Source: Prosthecobacter fusiformis
Lineage (GTDB): Bacteria > Verrucomicrobiota > Verrucomicrobiia > Verrucomicrobiales > Verrucomicrobiaceae
DNA length: 64,000 nucleotides
Direction: 5' to 3'
Assembly: GCF_004364345.1 (NCBI RefSeq)
Contig: NZ_SOCA01000002.1
Span: forward strand, 323,711-387,710
The notes beneath the pieces are model-generated. The model worked only from the letters and a program-made list of their open reading frames with translations, was not told the DNA's origin and searched no databases. Positions 12,834 to 21,600 of the stretch are shown here, piece by piece (within the stretch, counting starts at the first letter, position 1; each line of letters starts with the position of its first letter). Position numbers and translations under genes: made by a program.

Positions 12834-13844
12834 ATGAGCCAGAAAGCCAATCCCACCCTCATCGGGGCCTTTACCCTCATTGGCCTCATCCTCGTTGGTG
12901 CTGCCGTCGTGCTCTTCGGGGCGGGTAAATACTTTGAGCGCTCGCACCGCATCCTGCTGCATTTTGATAAAAGCGCCATCGGCCTCATGGTCGGTTCTGA
13001 TGTGCGCTTCGGCGGCGTGCGCATCGGCAGCGTGTATTCGATTAACGTCTTGGTGGATACTGAGAAGAACCGTAAGATCATCCCAGTGGTGGTTGAACTG
13101 GCCGAGAAGAATCTTCAGGCCATCGGCTCCACTTCCGGTGTCAGCATTGATTTTTCAAGCCGTGAAGGTGTGCAGCGTGCCGTGGATCGTGGTCTCCGGG
13201 CGGGAATGAAGCAGCAGAGCTTGCTCACGGGACTTCTGTACATTGAATTCGACATCACGCCGGATTTGCCGGGTTTTGTTTATAAGGGGCCGACTGTGGG
13301 CGACTATCCCACGGTTCCCACCACTGCGACTGAGATTGATGAGCTGATTGCGGGTGTGGCCGATGGTTTGAAAAAGATCAATGCTCTGGATCTAGATGGC
13401 ATTGTCAAAGAACTGAAGGACGTGCTTAGCGGTGCGCGGAAGCAGGTGGAGGATTTGAATACCAAGGGCATCAGCGAAAACATCATCGCCATCACCACGG
13501 ATATCCAGGCCATCACGGGTGATGAAAAGCTGACCAGTGCCATCAAAAACCTGGATGACTCACTGGCGCAGTTCAAGAGCCTGGCCACGAAGGCCAATGA
13601 CGGAATCGACCCTCTGATGGCAGACCTCACTAAGGCCGCCGACAAAGCCGCCGAAAGCCTAACGAGAATTGAGGAAATCGGTGGCGAAATATCCAAGGTG
13701 GCCAACCCGCGCGGACCAGTGCTGATGCGGCTTCAGGATGTGCTCATGGAAATGGAGCGTGCTTCACGGGCCATTAAAGAACTGGCCAACGATCTGAAAC
13801 GCAACCCCAACGCCCTGCTCATGGGCAAGGAAACCAAGGAATGA
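12834..13844 (+). CDS. MCE-domain lipid transport protein (MlaD/PqiB-like)
   Basis: The 336-residue protein has one N-terminal membrane anchor (about residues 10-30) and a single MCE domain (about 38-125) containing VGSDVRFGGVRIGSV. This is followed by MKQQSLLTGLLYIEF, a block more like PqiB/YebT modules than E. coli MlaD. A long C-terminal half (about 165-300) with many charged heptads suggests a helical tube or coiled coil. It should bind lipid in the periplasm and dock on the MlaE-MlaF complex. Its stop overlaps the next gene's ATG by 4 nt (ATGA). Family is secure; MlaD versus PqiB subtype is not. Confidence 0.9.
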   Translation: MSQKANPTLIGAFTLIGLILVGAAVVLFGAGKYFERSHRILLHFDKSAIGLMVGSDVRFGGVRIGSVYSINVLVDTEKNRKIIPVVVELAEKNLQAIGSTSGVSIDFSSREGVQRAVDRGLRAGMKQQSLLTGLLYIEFDITPDLPGFVYKGPTVGDYPTVPTTATEIDELIAGVADGLKKINALDLDGIVKELKDVLSGARKQVEDLNTKGISENIIAITTDIQAITGDEKLTSAIKNLDDSLAQFKSLATKANDGIDPLMADLTKAADKAAESLTRIEEIGGEISKVANPRGPVLMRLQDVLMEMERASRAIKELANDLKRNPNALLMGKETKE

Positions 13845-14422
13845 ACTCACGACTTTTTTTGCTCTTCGGCCTCACTTTCACGCTGCTGGCATGCAGCACC
13901 TTCAAACCTGTGAAGGACCCTGCTTCCAGGCACCTGCTGGACCCAGCAGTGCCCTATCGTGGAGGACAGTCGCCGCAGCCCTCGCTCGCTATTGCCCGGC
14001 CTTCATTGCCTGCCTATTTGGACCGTCAGCAACTTGTCACTCGTGATGGTAGTGGTGCTGTCAACGTCCTCGAAAACAATCTGTGGTCAGAACCTTTTGA
14101 TTCAGGCATTGCCCGTGTGACTGCTGCCAACCTTAGCCGCTTGACCGGCTCCACCTCGATCTTGCCAGTGGGGGACTTTATCTCGATGGACTATACGGGA
14201 CTGGTTGAACTGAGGGTGGCCCAGTTTGATCCGGACTCCTCAGGTAACATGGTGCTCGAATGCACCTGGAAAGTGCAGCCCGTCAAAGGTGGGGATACAA
14301 ACTTCAAGAGCTTCCGCACGGAGGTGCCTGTGACCCTCACGGTACCTGCGATGTCTGGTCGCATCACGGCAATGAATGAGGCTCTCGCCCGATTGGCCAG
14401 GGATATCGCACGCAGCCTGTAA
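13841..14422 (+). CDS. ABC-type transport auxiliary lipoprotein (PqiC-like)
   Basis: The 193-residue product has a lipoprotein signal with lipobox LLAC (C18). The mature part resembles the ABC_trans_aux/PqiC family: a short β-rich domain with the block YLDRQQLVTRDG near the N-terminus and a C-terminal helix LARLARDIARSL. PqiC-type lipoproteins attach to the outer membrane and contact MCE proteins. The gene overlaps the MCE gene by ATGA and is the last in the mla-like operon. Its presence, with no MlaC-like periplasmic carrier here, suggests a Pqi-style tunnel rather than an Mla-style shuttle. Confidence 0.85.
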   Translation: MNSRLFLLFGLTFTLLACSTFKPVKDPASRHLLDPAVPYRGGQSPQPSLAIARPSLPAYLDRQQLVTRDGSGAVNVLENNLWSEPFDSGIARVTAANLSRLTGSTSILPVGDFISMDYTGLVELRVAQFDPDSSGNMVLECTWKVQPVKGGDTNFKSFRTEVPVTLTVPAMSGRITAMNEALARLARDIARSL

Positions 14423-14495
14423 AAGAACCGCGTGTAACACCCTTTTGGGCAAGTCAGTCCTTGTAATCTCGTCCAGCATCTCTCTCCTGAAGGTC

Positions 14496-14837
14496 ATGAG
14501 CAAAGCTGCCTGCCCGATGTGTGAGATGGATGAGATTTTAGACCACGAGGACCGTTATGAATGTGCCACCTGCGGTCATGAATGGCCGCATGATTCTGAG
14601 GTGGATGCTCCTGATGCGGAACGCGTGGTAAAAGACGCTTATGGCAACGTCTTGGCCGATGGTGACATCGTGGCCATGATCAAGGATCTCAAGCTGGGAG
14701 GCACGTCACAGGTTCTTAAAGTCGGAACGAAGTCGAAACCGATCCGCCTCGTGGACGGGGATCATGAAATCTCCTGTAAAATGGACGGTCTGGCCATTGC
14801 GCTGAAAGCCTGCTTCGTGAAAAAAGTAGTCGCTTAG
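14496..14837 (+). CDS. yjdM: YjdM/PhnA-like zinc ribbon protein
   Basis: ATG 14496 gives the 113-residue protein MSKAACPMCE..., matching the compact YjdM/PhnA family. Cys6, Cys9, Cys23 and Cys26 form an N-terminal zinc ribbon (CPMC and CATC). The C-terminal domain has the family's DAYGNVLADGD, an SH3-like segment and a KxxxLKA ending. Longer upstream frames to 14376 would run into the lipoprotein gene. Despite the old name it is not established as phosphonoacetate hydrolase in most bacteria; a cytoplasmic role of unknown nature is more accurate. It converges with the parvulin gene, 8 nt apart. Confidence 0.9.
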   Translation: MSKAACPMCEMDEILDHEDRYECATCGHEWPHDSEVDAPDAERVVKDAYGNVLADGDIVAMIKDLKLGGTSQVLKVGTKSKPIRLVDGDHEISCKMDGLAIALKACFVKKVVA

Positions 14838-14845
14838 GCCTGCCA

Positions 14846-15757
14846 TTATGGCTGCGTGGCCTGCTGCAGTTTCTGGCGTAGCCGCTCCAAAGCGGCCTGT
14901 CGTTTTTGCTGGACGAGTGATGCCATCAGTTCAGTCCGCACTTCCTCTAGCCGGGGCAGTCGTTCCGACCGTTTGTCCAGCAGCCGGATCAGATGCCAAC
15001 CGAGTGGTGTGGCGATGGGGCCGCTGGTTTCACCCACATTTAAACGTTGCACGGCGGTCATGAATTCCGTCGGCATACGACGTTGGTTGATCCATCCCAA
15101 TCTGCCTCCTTGATATTTTGAGCGGGCATCTTCCGAGTGAGCGAGCGTCAGTCGCTCCCATGTTTCTCCTGCTAACAATCTTTGCTGAATGACCCGCATT
15201 TCCTGGCTGCGGTCTTTTTTGTTGGCACCATGGCGCGACAAGAAAAGGTGTGCCGTGAGGTAGGCTGGAGGGATCTTGAGAAACGGGCGTTGCTGTTCAA
15301 AAGCGGCTTTCAATTCTGCTTCACTCACTTGGATTTCATCTGCGATTGAGGTCTCAATCCAGGCGTGGTCCAGAAGGGCTTCGTGGACGGAGGATTCCAT
15401 CTCGCCATCGGTGATGCCTTGTCCCAAAAGCCTTTGTTCTCGCTCTCCATCCTTTTCCCACTGCCGCCGCCAGCTATGCATTTCAGAAGCGAGGTCATTG
15501 CTAACATCAGGATGGAAATCCAGATCCAGAAGCCGATACCTGCGCAGGGAGTCTTTGATCTTCAGTTCCTTTTCGGCCCGCAATTGAGCGTCTGTTTCTG
15601 TCCCGTTGCGGAAAATCAGTCCGGCAGATACCTCCTGCACTTCAGTGGTTGAAAAGGCAGGGACCGAGCCGATAAGGCGTTGTCGCAATTCTTTCCGCCA
15701 ATGATAACCTCCGGCGATCAAGAGCATGAGCAGCACTGGCAGCAGCCAGGATTTCAT
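14846..15757 (-). CDS. Parvulin-type peptidyl-prolyl isomerase, membrane-anchored or exported
   Basis: The 303-residue protein has an N-terminal hydrophobic segment (about 3-18) that acts as anchor or signal. Helical charged chaperone-like sequence follows, then a PpiC/parvulin domain at about 170-275. Diagnostic pieces are HSEDARSKYQGGRLGWI and GPIATPLGWHLIRL. SurA/PrsA-type parvulins assist folding of exported proteins in the periplasm. The start overlaps the stop of the upstream metallopeptidase gene by 4 nt (ATGA), so the two are co-translated. Whether it acts on outer-membrane proteins generally or on that one partner cannot be decided here. Confidence 0.88.
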   Translation of the reverse strand: MKSWLLPVLLMLLIAGGYHWRKELRQRLIGSVPAFSTTEVQEVSAGLIFRNGTETDAQLRAEKELKIKDSLRRYRLLDLDFHPDVSNDLASEMHSWRRQWEKDGEREQRLLGQGITDGEMESSVHEALLDHAWIETSIADEIQVSEAELKAAFEQQRPFLKIPPAYLTAHLFLSRHGANKKDRSQEMRVIQQRLLAGETWERLTLAHSEDARSKYQGGRLGWINQRRMPTEFMTAVQRLNVGETSGPIATPLGWHLIRLLDKRSERLPRLEEVRTELMASLVQQKRQAALERLRQKLQQATQP

Positions 15758-16830
15758 GGGGCAGGGAAGTTTTGTTTCATGGCTTCCCTTCGCTCTCTCG
15801 GTGTCATGTTCTTCATGGACTCCATGCGTTTCAGAAAGAGCTCCAGATCGCCATGGCAGTCCTTCAGCAGGGTTTCAAAAGCGGGCACTAAATCGTGATA
15901 AGTGGCCAGGGTGTTCAGCCGGGCATTGTTAACGGGTTTTTCGAACCAGCGGTCCAGTTTAAGGGAGCCGCCGTAGCGCTTGTTCAGTTCATGAAGGCGA
16001 CCTTTCAAGCGACCAATGATCACCTGTTTTTCTTGGCGCATGGCGGCTTCGTCAAAATCAGTGCGAGCATAAAGCTGCTCCAACTCATCGCGAGTTTTCA
16101 AAGCTTCATGGACGAATTCAGTTTCCAAGATCACTTCCTTTTCATACTGCTCCAGATCATCCCCGCGCTTGCGGGCCCTCAGCCATCGGCGCGCACCCTC
16201 CCGGCCTACCACGGTGGCCAGTGCTTCATTAAAATCCGTGTCACCGGAAAGATAAATGCGCTGATGCGTCAGCTCGTGGAATATCAGCTCCGCCAGCCCT
16301 GGGTCTGCGCGGCCAAGAAAGGTATTGAGCAAGGGGTCTTTCAGGTATCCGAGCGTGGAGTAGGCGGAGACGCCGCCGAGATAAACATCCAGGCCCTCGG
16401 CTCTCAGCTTTTCCGCCGCCTTTTCGGCAGCAGCTTCTTTGAAAAACCCTCGGTATTTGAGATTGCCCACGAGCGGATACCACCATCGTTTTGCATCGGT
16501 GCTAAATTCAGGGGCCGCATAGATGACCCAGACCACGTAACGCCGTCCCAGGTTGGCATAGCGGTCATACTGTCCTTCAGCAGGCAGCCCCAGTTCACTT
16601 TCGGCATAGGCCAAAAGATCTCGAACCGTCAGCAGTTTCTGCCGTAAAATAGGGGCCGTTGACGGCTCCGCGAGGATTTGGGAGACGGGACGTGCCTTTT
16701 TAGAAATCTCTCTCTGTCCTTGGAGCGCCTGGCTATAAAAGCCAACGGTGGAGCAAGAGGTGAGGGTGAGGCCCACAATCAGGCTAAACAGCCTGCTCCA
16801 CGTTTCTAAATTGTTGCCTTTGTGCCTCAT
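15754..16830 (-). CDS. Putative aminopeptidase lipoprotein (PF10023-like)
   Basis: ATG 16830 gives 358 residues with a lipobox LTSC (C26). An ATG-less extension to 16944 would overlap uxaC and is rejected. The zinc motif HELTH (185-189) is followed by NEALATVVGREG, with E202 a likely third ligand. The overall order matches the bacterial 'putative aminopeptidase' family, including the YDRYANLGRR and GGVSAYSTLGY blocks. It probably acts in the periplasm, attached to a membrane. The peptide substrate is unknown. It is translationally coupled to the parvulin gene and divergent from uxaC across 79 nt. Confidence 0.85.
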   Translation of the reverse strand: MRHKGNNLETWSRLFSLIVGLTLTSCSTVGFYSQALQGQREISKKARPVSQILAEPSTAPILRQKLLTVRDLLAYAESELGLPAEGQYDRYANLGRRYVVWVIYAAPEFSTDAKRWWYPLVGNLKYRGFFKEAAAEKAAEKLRAEGLDVYLGGVSAYSTLGYLKDPLLNTFLGRADPGLAELIFHELTHQRIYLSGDTDFNEALATVVGREGARRWLRARKRGDDLEQYEKEVILETEFVHEALKTRDELEQLYARTDFDEAAMRQEKQVIIGRLKGRLHELNKRYGGSLKLDRWFEKPVNNARLNTLATYHDLVPAFETLLKDCHGDLELFLKRMESMKNMTPRERREAMKQNFPAP

Positions 16831-16909
16831 CAGTTCAACGATGGAGTGAAATTCCCAGTCCACCAAGCTGGAACTTTTCAAAACCACCCACATCCACTGA
16901 CCTCCGTCC

Positions 16910-18322
16910 ATGTCCTTTATCCACGATGATTTCCTGCTGTCCACGAAGACTGCGCGCCGCCTTTACCACACCTTTGCCAAAGGCGAGCCTATCCTGGATT
17001 ATCATAATCATCTGCCTCCTCAAGACATTGCTGAAGACCGGCAGTTCAAGAATATCCACGAAATCTGGCTGGCGGGTGATCATTACAAATGGCGCGCCAT
17101 GCGCTGCAACGGCATCCCTGAGGAACTGATCACCGGCGATGCCAGCCCACGTGACAAATTTCTGGCCTGGGCGAAAACCGTGCCTCATACGCTTCGGAAC
17201 CCTCTGTATCATTGGACCCACATTGAGCTGAAGCGCTACTTTGGCATTGATGATCTTCTCAATGAAAAGACGGCTCCTGCCATCTGGGAGCAGACGGAGG
17301 CCGCCCTTGCTAAGCCTGAAATGAGCGCCCGTGGCATCCTGCGCACGCAGAATGTCCGCGCTCTTTGCACCACGGATGACCCGACGGATGACCTTTCCGC
17401 GCACAAGAAATGTGCAGCGGATGGTTTTGAGATCGGTGTTTATCCCACCTTCCGCCCGGATAAGGCGCTGGGCTTGCAGCAGCCGGACGCCTGGAACGAC
17501 TGGTGTGACAAGCTGGCTGAAGTCACCAATATCGAAATCAGCAGCTTCGGTGCTCTTCTCGAAGCCTTGGAAAAGCGGCATGACTACTTCCACAGCGTCG
17601 GCTGCCGCCTCAGTGACCATGGTTTGAACCGCTGCTACGCCAACTTTGCCACGGAGGCCTCCGCTGCCCGTGTCTTTGACCGCTACCGCAGCCACCGCAC
17701 CAAGCGCCTTTATCCTGAAGACCAGGAGCTCCTGGCCACTCACATCATGATGCATGTCGGCCGTCTCAATGCCAAACGCAAATGGACCATGCAGCTCCAC
17801 CTCGGCCCTGTGCGGAATAACAACTCCCGCCTGGCTAAAAAAGTGGGTGCGGACGTCGGCTGCGACAGCATCGGTGATTATCCACAGGCCGAGGGTCTGA
17901 GCCGTTTCCTGGACGCGCTGGACAGCGAAAATGCTCTGCCAAAAACGGTGCTCTACAACGTCAATCCTGCGGATAACTATGTCTTCGGAACCATGGCTGG
18001 AAACTTCGCCGATGGCACCACACCGGGTAAGGTACAGTTCGGCTCCGGTTGGTGGTTTGTGGACCAGAAGGAAGGCATGGAATGGCAGATCAATGCGCTG
18101 AGCAATCTGGGCCTGCTAAGCCGCTTCATCGGCATGCTCACGGACAGCCGCAGCTTCATGTCCTTCCCGCGTCACGAATACTTCCGCCGGACGCTCTGCA
18201 ACCTGCTGGGCAATGACATTGAGGGGGGCCTCATTCCAGACGATGATGAACTGACGGGCTCCATGCTCAAGAACATCTGCTACTCCAATGCCAAGGCCTA
18301 CCTGGGGCTGGCAGTGAGCTGA
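16910..18322 (+). CDS. uxaC: Glucuronate isomerase
   Basis: This 470-residue UxaC interconverts D-glucuronate and D-fructuronate, or galacturonate and tagaturonate, in hexuronate breakdown. The N-terminal DYHNHLPP supplies metal-binding histidines, and WRAMRCNGIPEELITG and the C-terminal SFPRHEYFRR are family hallmarks. Length fits the family. No other hexuronate genes (uxuA, uxaB, kdgK) are nearby, so the rest of the pathway would have to lie elsewhere. A strong terminator follows directly. The start ATG follows a 79-nt divergent intergenic region shared with the metallopeptidase gene. Confidence 0.97.
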   Translation: MSFIHDDFLLSTKTARRLYHTFAKGEPILDYHNHLPPQDIAEDRQFKNIHEIWLAGDHYKWRAMRCNGIPEELITGDASPRDKFLAWAKTVPHTLRNPLYHWTHIELKRYFGIDDLLNEKTAPAIWEQTEAALAKPEMSARGILRTQNVRALCTTDDPTDDLSAHKKCAADGFEIGVYPTFRPDKALGLQQPDAWNDWCDKLAEVTNIEISSFGALLEALEKRHDYFHSVGCRLSDHGLNRCYANFATEASAARVFDRYRSHRTKRLYPEDQELLATHIMMHVGRLNAKRKWTMQLHLGPVRNNNSRLAKKVGADVGCDSIGDYPQAEGLSRFLDALDSENALPKTVLYNVNPADNYVFGTMAGNFADGTTPGKVQFGSGWWFVDQKEGMEWQINALSNLGLLSRFIGMLTDSRSFMSFPRHEYFRRTLCNLLGNDIEGGLIPDDDELTGSMLKNICYSNAKAYLGLAVS

Positions 18323-18350
18323 TCGGGTTTTCCTGAAAAAGGCTGTCTTG

Positions 18351-18387
18351 AAGGACTCCGGTGCATGCGCCGGAGTCCTTTTTGCTT
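18351..18387 (+). terminator. Strong Rho-independent terminator after uxaC
   Basis: AAGGACTCCGG (18351-18361) pairs perfectly with CCGGAGTCCTT (18370-18380) across an 8-nt loop, followed by TTTGCTT. It separates uxaC from the ECF sigma gene. Confidence 0.9.
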
Positions 18388-18475
18388 ATAAGCAGAGGGG
18401 GGCGATCCTCCTGTGACACGATCCGAAGTGGAAAAAGATTTTTTCTTTCCCCAAGAAATCACGGCGACCTCCGTG

Positions 18476-19036
18476 ATGCCTGCCGAACACCATCCCATGA
18501 ACGACACCCACCGCCTGTTTTTGGATACGTTGACGCGCTATGAGCGGCCGCTTCTCCGTTACGCTCATAGTTATACCAACGATGCCGAGGAGGCCCGTGA
18601 TGTGGTCCAGGATGTGTTTGTCAAACTGAGCCAGAACCTGGCCACGCTGGATGCGGAGCGCCTGGCGCCCTGGTTGTTCACCGTCTGCAAAAACCGGGCT
18701 CTGGACCATCAAAGAAAACATCAGCGCATCACCGTTATGGACATGCAAACCTTGGACCTCGAAGTCTCCGAAACACCCCAGCCTGGGGATGAAATGCAAA
18801 CACGGGAGACCGCCGCCGCCCTGCGGGGGCTCATCGACGAATTGCCCCTCCGACAGCGGGAGGCGATCCGTCTCAAGTTCATCGCTGGGCTCGACTATAA
18901 ACAGATCAGCGACGCCATGCAGACTAGCATCGGCAATGTCGGCTACCTCATTCACCACGGTGTGCAGGCCCTGCGCCTGAAATGGCAAGAAATGGAGGGA
19001 GACATCCCGGCGAAACCTAAAACCGCCATCGCCTAA
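18476..19036 (+). CDS. ECF-type RNA polymerase sigma factor
   Basis: The product from ATG 18476 is 186 residues. ATG 18497 and GTG 18413 are in the same frame; 18476 is a compromise. Region 2 is seen in EEARDVVQDVFVKL and in APWLFTVCKNRALDHQRKH. Region 4 is seen in LPLRQREAIRLKFIAGLDYKQIS with the recognition helix to about residue 165. It has no extra C-terminal domain. It lies 37 nt upstream of a protein with an N-terminal anti-sigma-like segment, and the two probably form a sigma/anti-sigma pair. The AT-rich gap carries no terminator. The transcripts it controls are unknown. Confidence 0.93.
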   Translation: MPAEHHPMNDTHRLFLDTLTRYERPLLRYAHSYTNDAEEARDVVQDVFVKLSQNLATLDAERLAPWLFTVCKNRALDHQRKHQRITVMDMQTLDLEVSETPQPGDEMQTRETAAALRGLIDELPLRQREAIRLKFIAGLDYKQISDAMQTSIGNVGYLIHHGVQALRLKWQEMEGDIPAKPKTAIA

Positions 19037-19073
19037 CAAAAAACATTTCTTAAAAAATTAAAGATCCACTTTT

Positions 19074-21395
19074 ATGAAACCGGAACAACTGACCGCCTGG
19101 GCGCTGAATGAACTCAGCCACGAAGAAAAGGCCCAGATCGAATCACTGCTCAAGGAAGATAACGACGTGCAAGCTCAGGCTGCGCAGACGAAGACCTTCT
19201 GTGATTTTCTCAGCACTGAACTGGGTGATGACTCATTGGAGTTCACCCCCGAACAACGCGAGCGCCTATGGAGCGCCGATGAGCCATCGGCAGTCAACGC
19301 TTCAAAACCCTCCGCCTCCGCTCCAGCCAAACAGACCTCTTTCTGGAGACGCCACGCTTTGGTCAACCTCGCCGCAGCCGCTGCTGTGGTCGTCGGGACT
19401 ACGGTGCTCCTGCGCCGGGAAACCGAAGAGACCGTCCAGCGGGAAAACATTTTATTAACAGGGAAACTCACGGAGTCCAAAAAACAGCCTTCGAAAGACC
19501 AGGACGGAAGTCTTCTTTCCAGAGCCGCACCCGTGCCCCCAGCGGAACCAGTCGCCAGCTTGCCCACCCCCAGTGTGCAGAAGCCCGATGAACGCAGGGA
19601 TGTTGGTCATGTGTCGCCTGGAGCATACGCGAATGCGGATGTGATCGCTGAAGCTCCAATGGACCGTGAACGCGCAGAATCTCCCGCACGGCAACAAGCC
19701 AAAGAGGTTCCTGTTCAGACCCCGGCCCCCGCTAAACCAGCGGCTCCACGCGGCAATATTACTGCTGTGGGGCGATTGACCCTCGACACCTCCAATGGTT
19801 ATACGGGGAACACCACAATGACTGCGGAGGCAGCGGCAACGACCTACAGTGGTGCTATCGTAGGCATGAAAGGTCCATCTGTTTCCCTTCCCGAGCCTGG
19901 GGTTGTAGGTGATAGCTTTGACTATTATGAGGTGCCACCGCACAGCAATGAGTCATACACTCAGATCGTCGAAAACGCGCTCAAAGACGTCATGCGCGAG
20001 CCGCTTTCCACCTTCTCGATTGATGTGGATACGGCCTCCTATGCGAATGTGCGCCGTTTCCTCAATCAGAACACAGCGCCGCCCCGCGATGCCGTGCGGA
20101 TCGAGGAACTGATCAACTATTTCCCGACTACCGAAGAGGGCCCAGCACCGGGTGCTAAGGAGCCTTTCGCCGTGGAGGTGGAGATGGCCGCCTGCCCTTG
20201 GCAGCCGCAGCATCGACTGGCCCGCATCGCCATCAAAGGCAGGCAGATCAGCCAGGACCGGCAGTCCAGCAATCTTGTCTTCCTGGTGGATGTCTCCGGT
20301 TCCATGGGAGATCCTAACAAGCTGCCTTTGGTAAAGCAGAGCCTGCGCATGCTGACTGAGCAGTTAGGTGAAAACGACCGTGTCTCCATGGTGACTTATG
20401 CTGGCGGAACTCAGGTGGTATTGAGCCCCACCAGTGGCCAAAACAAGGCAGAGATCATGGCCGCTATCGACCGCCTCCAATCTGGTGGCGGCACGCACGG
20501 CAGCGCAGGCATCCGCCTGGCCTATGAGCAGGCTGTGGCTGGTTTTATCAAAGGCGGGGTCAATCGTGTCATCCTCTGCTCCGATGGCGACTTCAATGTC
20601 GGCATCAGCAGCCCGGAGGAGCTGGAAACCTACATCACGGAGAAAGCCCGCAGCGGTGTCTTCCTCAGCCTGCTCGGCTACGGCACTGGCAATTTGAAGG
20701 ACCGCACCATGGAAACCCTGGCCGACAAGGGCAACGGTAACTACGCCTACATCGACAGCCTTAGCGAGGCGCGCAAAGTGCTCGTGGAGCAGATGAACGG
20801 CACCCTTGTCACCATCGCCAAGGATGTGAAAATCCAAGTAGAGTTTAATCCCGCCGTCATCCGCAGCTATCGCCTCATTGGATATGAGAATCGTTTGTTA
20901 GCCAAAGAGGATTTCAATGATGATACCAAGGATGCTGGTGAAATTGGTGCCGGGCATAGCGTCACTGCGCTGTATGAACTGGTGCCTGCCAACCTGCCTC
21001 CCGGAGCGGATCCCCGACCGATGGTGGACGATCTCAAATATCAGCAGCCAGCCGCAGCCCCCGCTGCTCCGTCAGCGGTCATTGCCGATACTGCGGAGTC
21101 TGGGGAAGCTTTGACGGTGAAACTTCGCTACAAGGCTCCGGAAGGAAGCGTCAGCAGCCTGATCGAAGTCCCTTTGCGCGATGATAAGCGCGGGCTGGAG
21201 ACAGCCAGCGATGAGTTCAAATTCACCACCGCCGTCGCTGGCTTCGGTATGCTCCTGCGCCAGTCCAGTTACAGCGGCCAGCTTACTTGGGAGCAGGTGC
21301 GCCAGCTTGCCTTGGAAGGGAAGGGGACAGATGCGTTTGGCTATCGTGGGGAATTCCTTCAGCTCATTGAAAAGGCACGAGGCGTCAGCCGCTAA
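19074..21395 (+). CDS. Anti-sigma-like N-terminus, membrane segment and VWA/YfbK-type domain fusion
   Basis: The 773-residue protein has three parts. Residues 1-80 (LTAWALNELSHEEKAQIE, then LEFTPEQRERLW) resemble a zinc-less anti-sigma domain. Residues about 95-114 are a single membrane segment. A Pro/Ala-rich linker (about 115-290) leads to a YfbK-like unit: VWA_N (about 295-390), VWA (about 400-575) and a DUF3520-like C-terminus. The MIDAS residues are present: DVSGS (406-410), T474 and D504. It follows an ECF sigma gene by 37 nt. The model is a cytoplasmic sigma trap with a periplasmic metal-dependent VWA sensor. Domain reading is good; the regulatory role is inferred. Confidence 0.88.
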   Translation: MKPEQLTAWALNELSHEEKAQIESLLKEDNDVQAQAAQTKTFCDFLSTELGDDSLEFTPEQRERLWSADEPSAVNASKPSASAPAKQTSFWRRHALVNLAAAAAVVVGTTVLLRRETEETVQRENILLTGKLTESKKQPSKDQDGSLLSRAAPVPPAEPVASLPTPSVQKPDERRDVGHVSPGAYANADVIAEAPMDRERAESPARQQAKEVPVQTPAPAKPAAPRGNITAVGRLTLDTSNGYTGNTTMTAEAAATTYSGAIVGMKGPSVSLPEPGVVGDSFDYYEVPPHSNESYTQIVENALKDVMREPLSTFSIDVDTASYANVRRFLNQNTAPPRDAVRIEELINYFPTTEEGPAPGAKEPFAVEVEMAACPWQPQHRLARIAIKGRQISQDRQSSNLVFLVDVSGSMGDPNKLPLVKQSLRMLTEQLGENDRVSMVTYAGGTQVVLSPTSGQNKAEIMAAIDRLQSGGGTHGSAGIRLAYEQAVAGFIKGGVNRVILCSDGDFNVGISSPEELETYITEKARSGVFLSLLGYGTGNLKDRTMETLADKGNGNYAYIDSLSEARKVLVEQMNGTLVTIAKDVKIQVEFNPAVIRSYRLIGYENRLLAKEDFNDDTKDAGEIGAGHSVTALYELVPANLPPGADPRPMVDDLKYQQPAAAPAAPSAVIADTAESGEALTVKLRYKAPEGSVSSLIEVPLRDDKRGLETASDEFKFTTAVAGFGMLLRQSSYSGQLTWEQVRQLALEGKGTDAFGYRGEFLQLIEKARGVSR

Positions 21396-21456
21396 GCATT
21401 GTCCCAGGCTGATCCGATGACTTCGTGAGTTTTTTTGATTTTTTTATGCGCACTGT

Positions 21457-21484
21457 TTGACAAACCCGAAGCTTCATCTAATCT
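21457..21484 (+). promoter_or_regulatory. Promoter of the tRNA-Arg gene
   Basis: TTGACA (21457-21462), 16-nt spacer, TAATCT (21479-21484), followed by a C-rich discriminator (CCCC). Transcription would start near 21491, leaving a ~32-nt 5' leader before the tRNA. Confidence 0.65.
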
Positions 21485-21523
21485 CCCCATCCGCAGCCAA
21501 CACTGCGGGGCTCACAAGCCAAA

Positions 21524-21600
21524 GCACCCCTAGCTCAACGGATTAGAGCATCTGACTACGGATCAGAAGGTTAGTGGTTCGAATCCACTGGGGTGCACCA
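21524..21600 (+). tRNA. tRNA-Arg (anticodon ACG)
   Basis: A complete cloverleaf is visible. The 7-bp acceptor stem is GCACCCC/GGGGTGC. The D stem is GCTC/GAGC. The anticodon stem is TCTGA/TCAGA with loop CTACGGA (anticodon ACG at 21558-21560), the variable loop has 5 nt, and the T stem is AGTGG/CCACT with loop TTCGAAT. The discriminator is A and CCA is encoded. ACG is expected to be edited to ICG and to read CGU, CGC and CGA. Confidence 0.97.

Noticed and set aside
16835-17800. 321-codon minus-strand frame over uxaC
   Set aside because: It is antisense to the conserved UxaC and lacks any recognisable motif.
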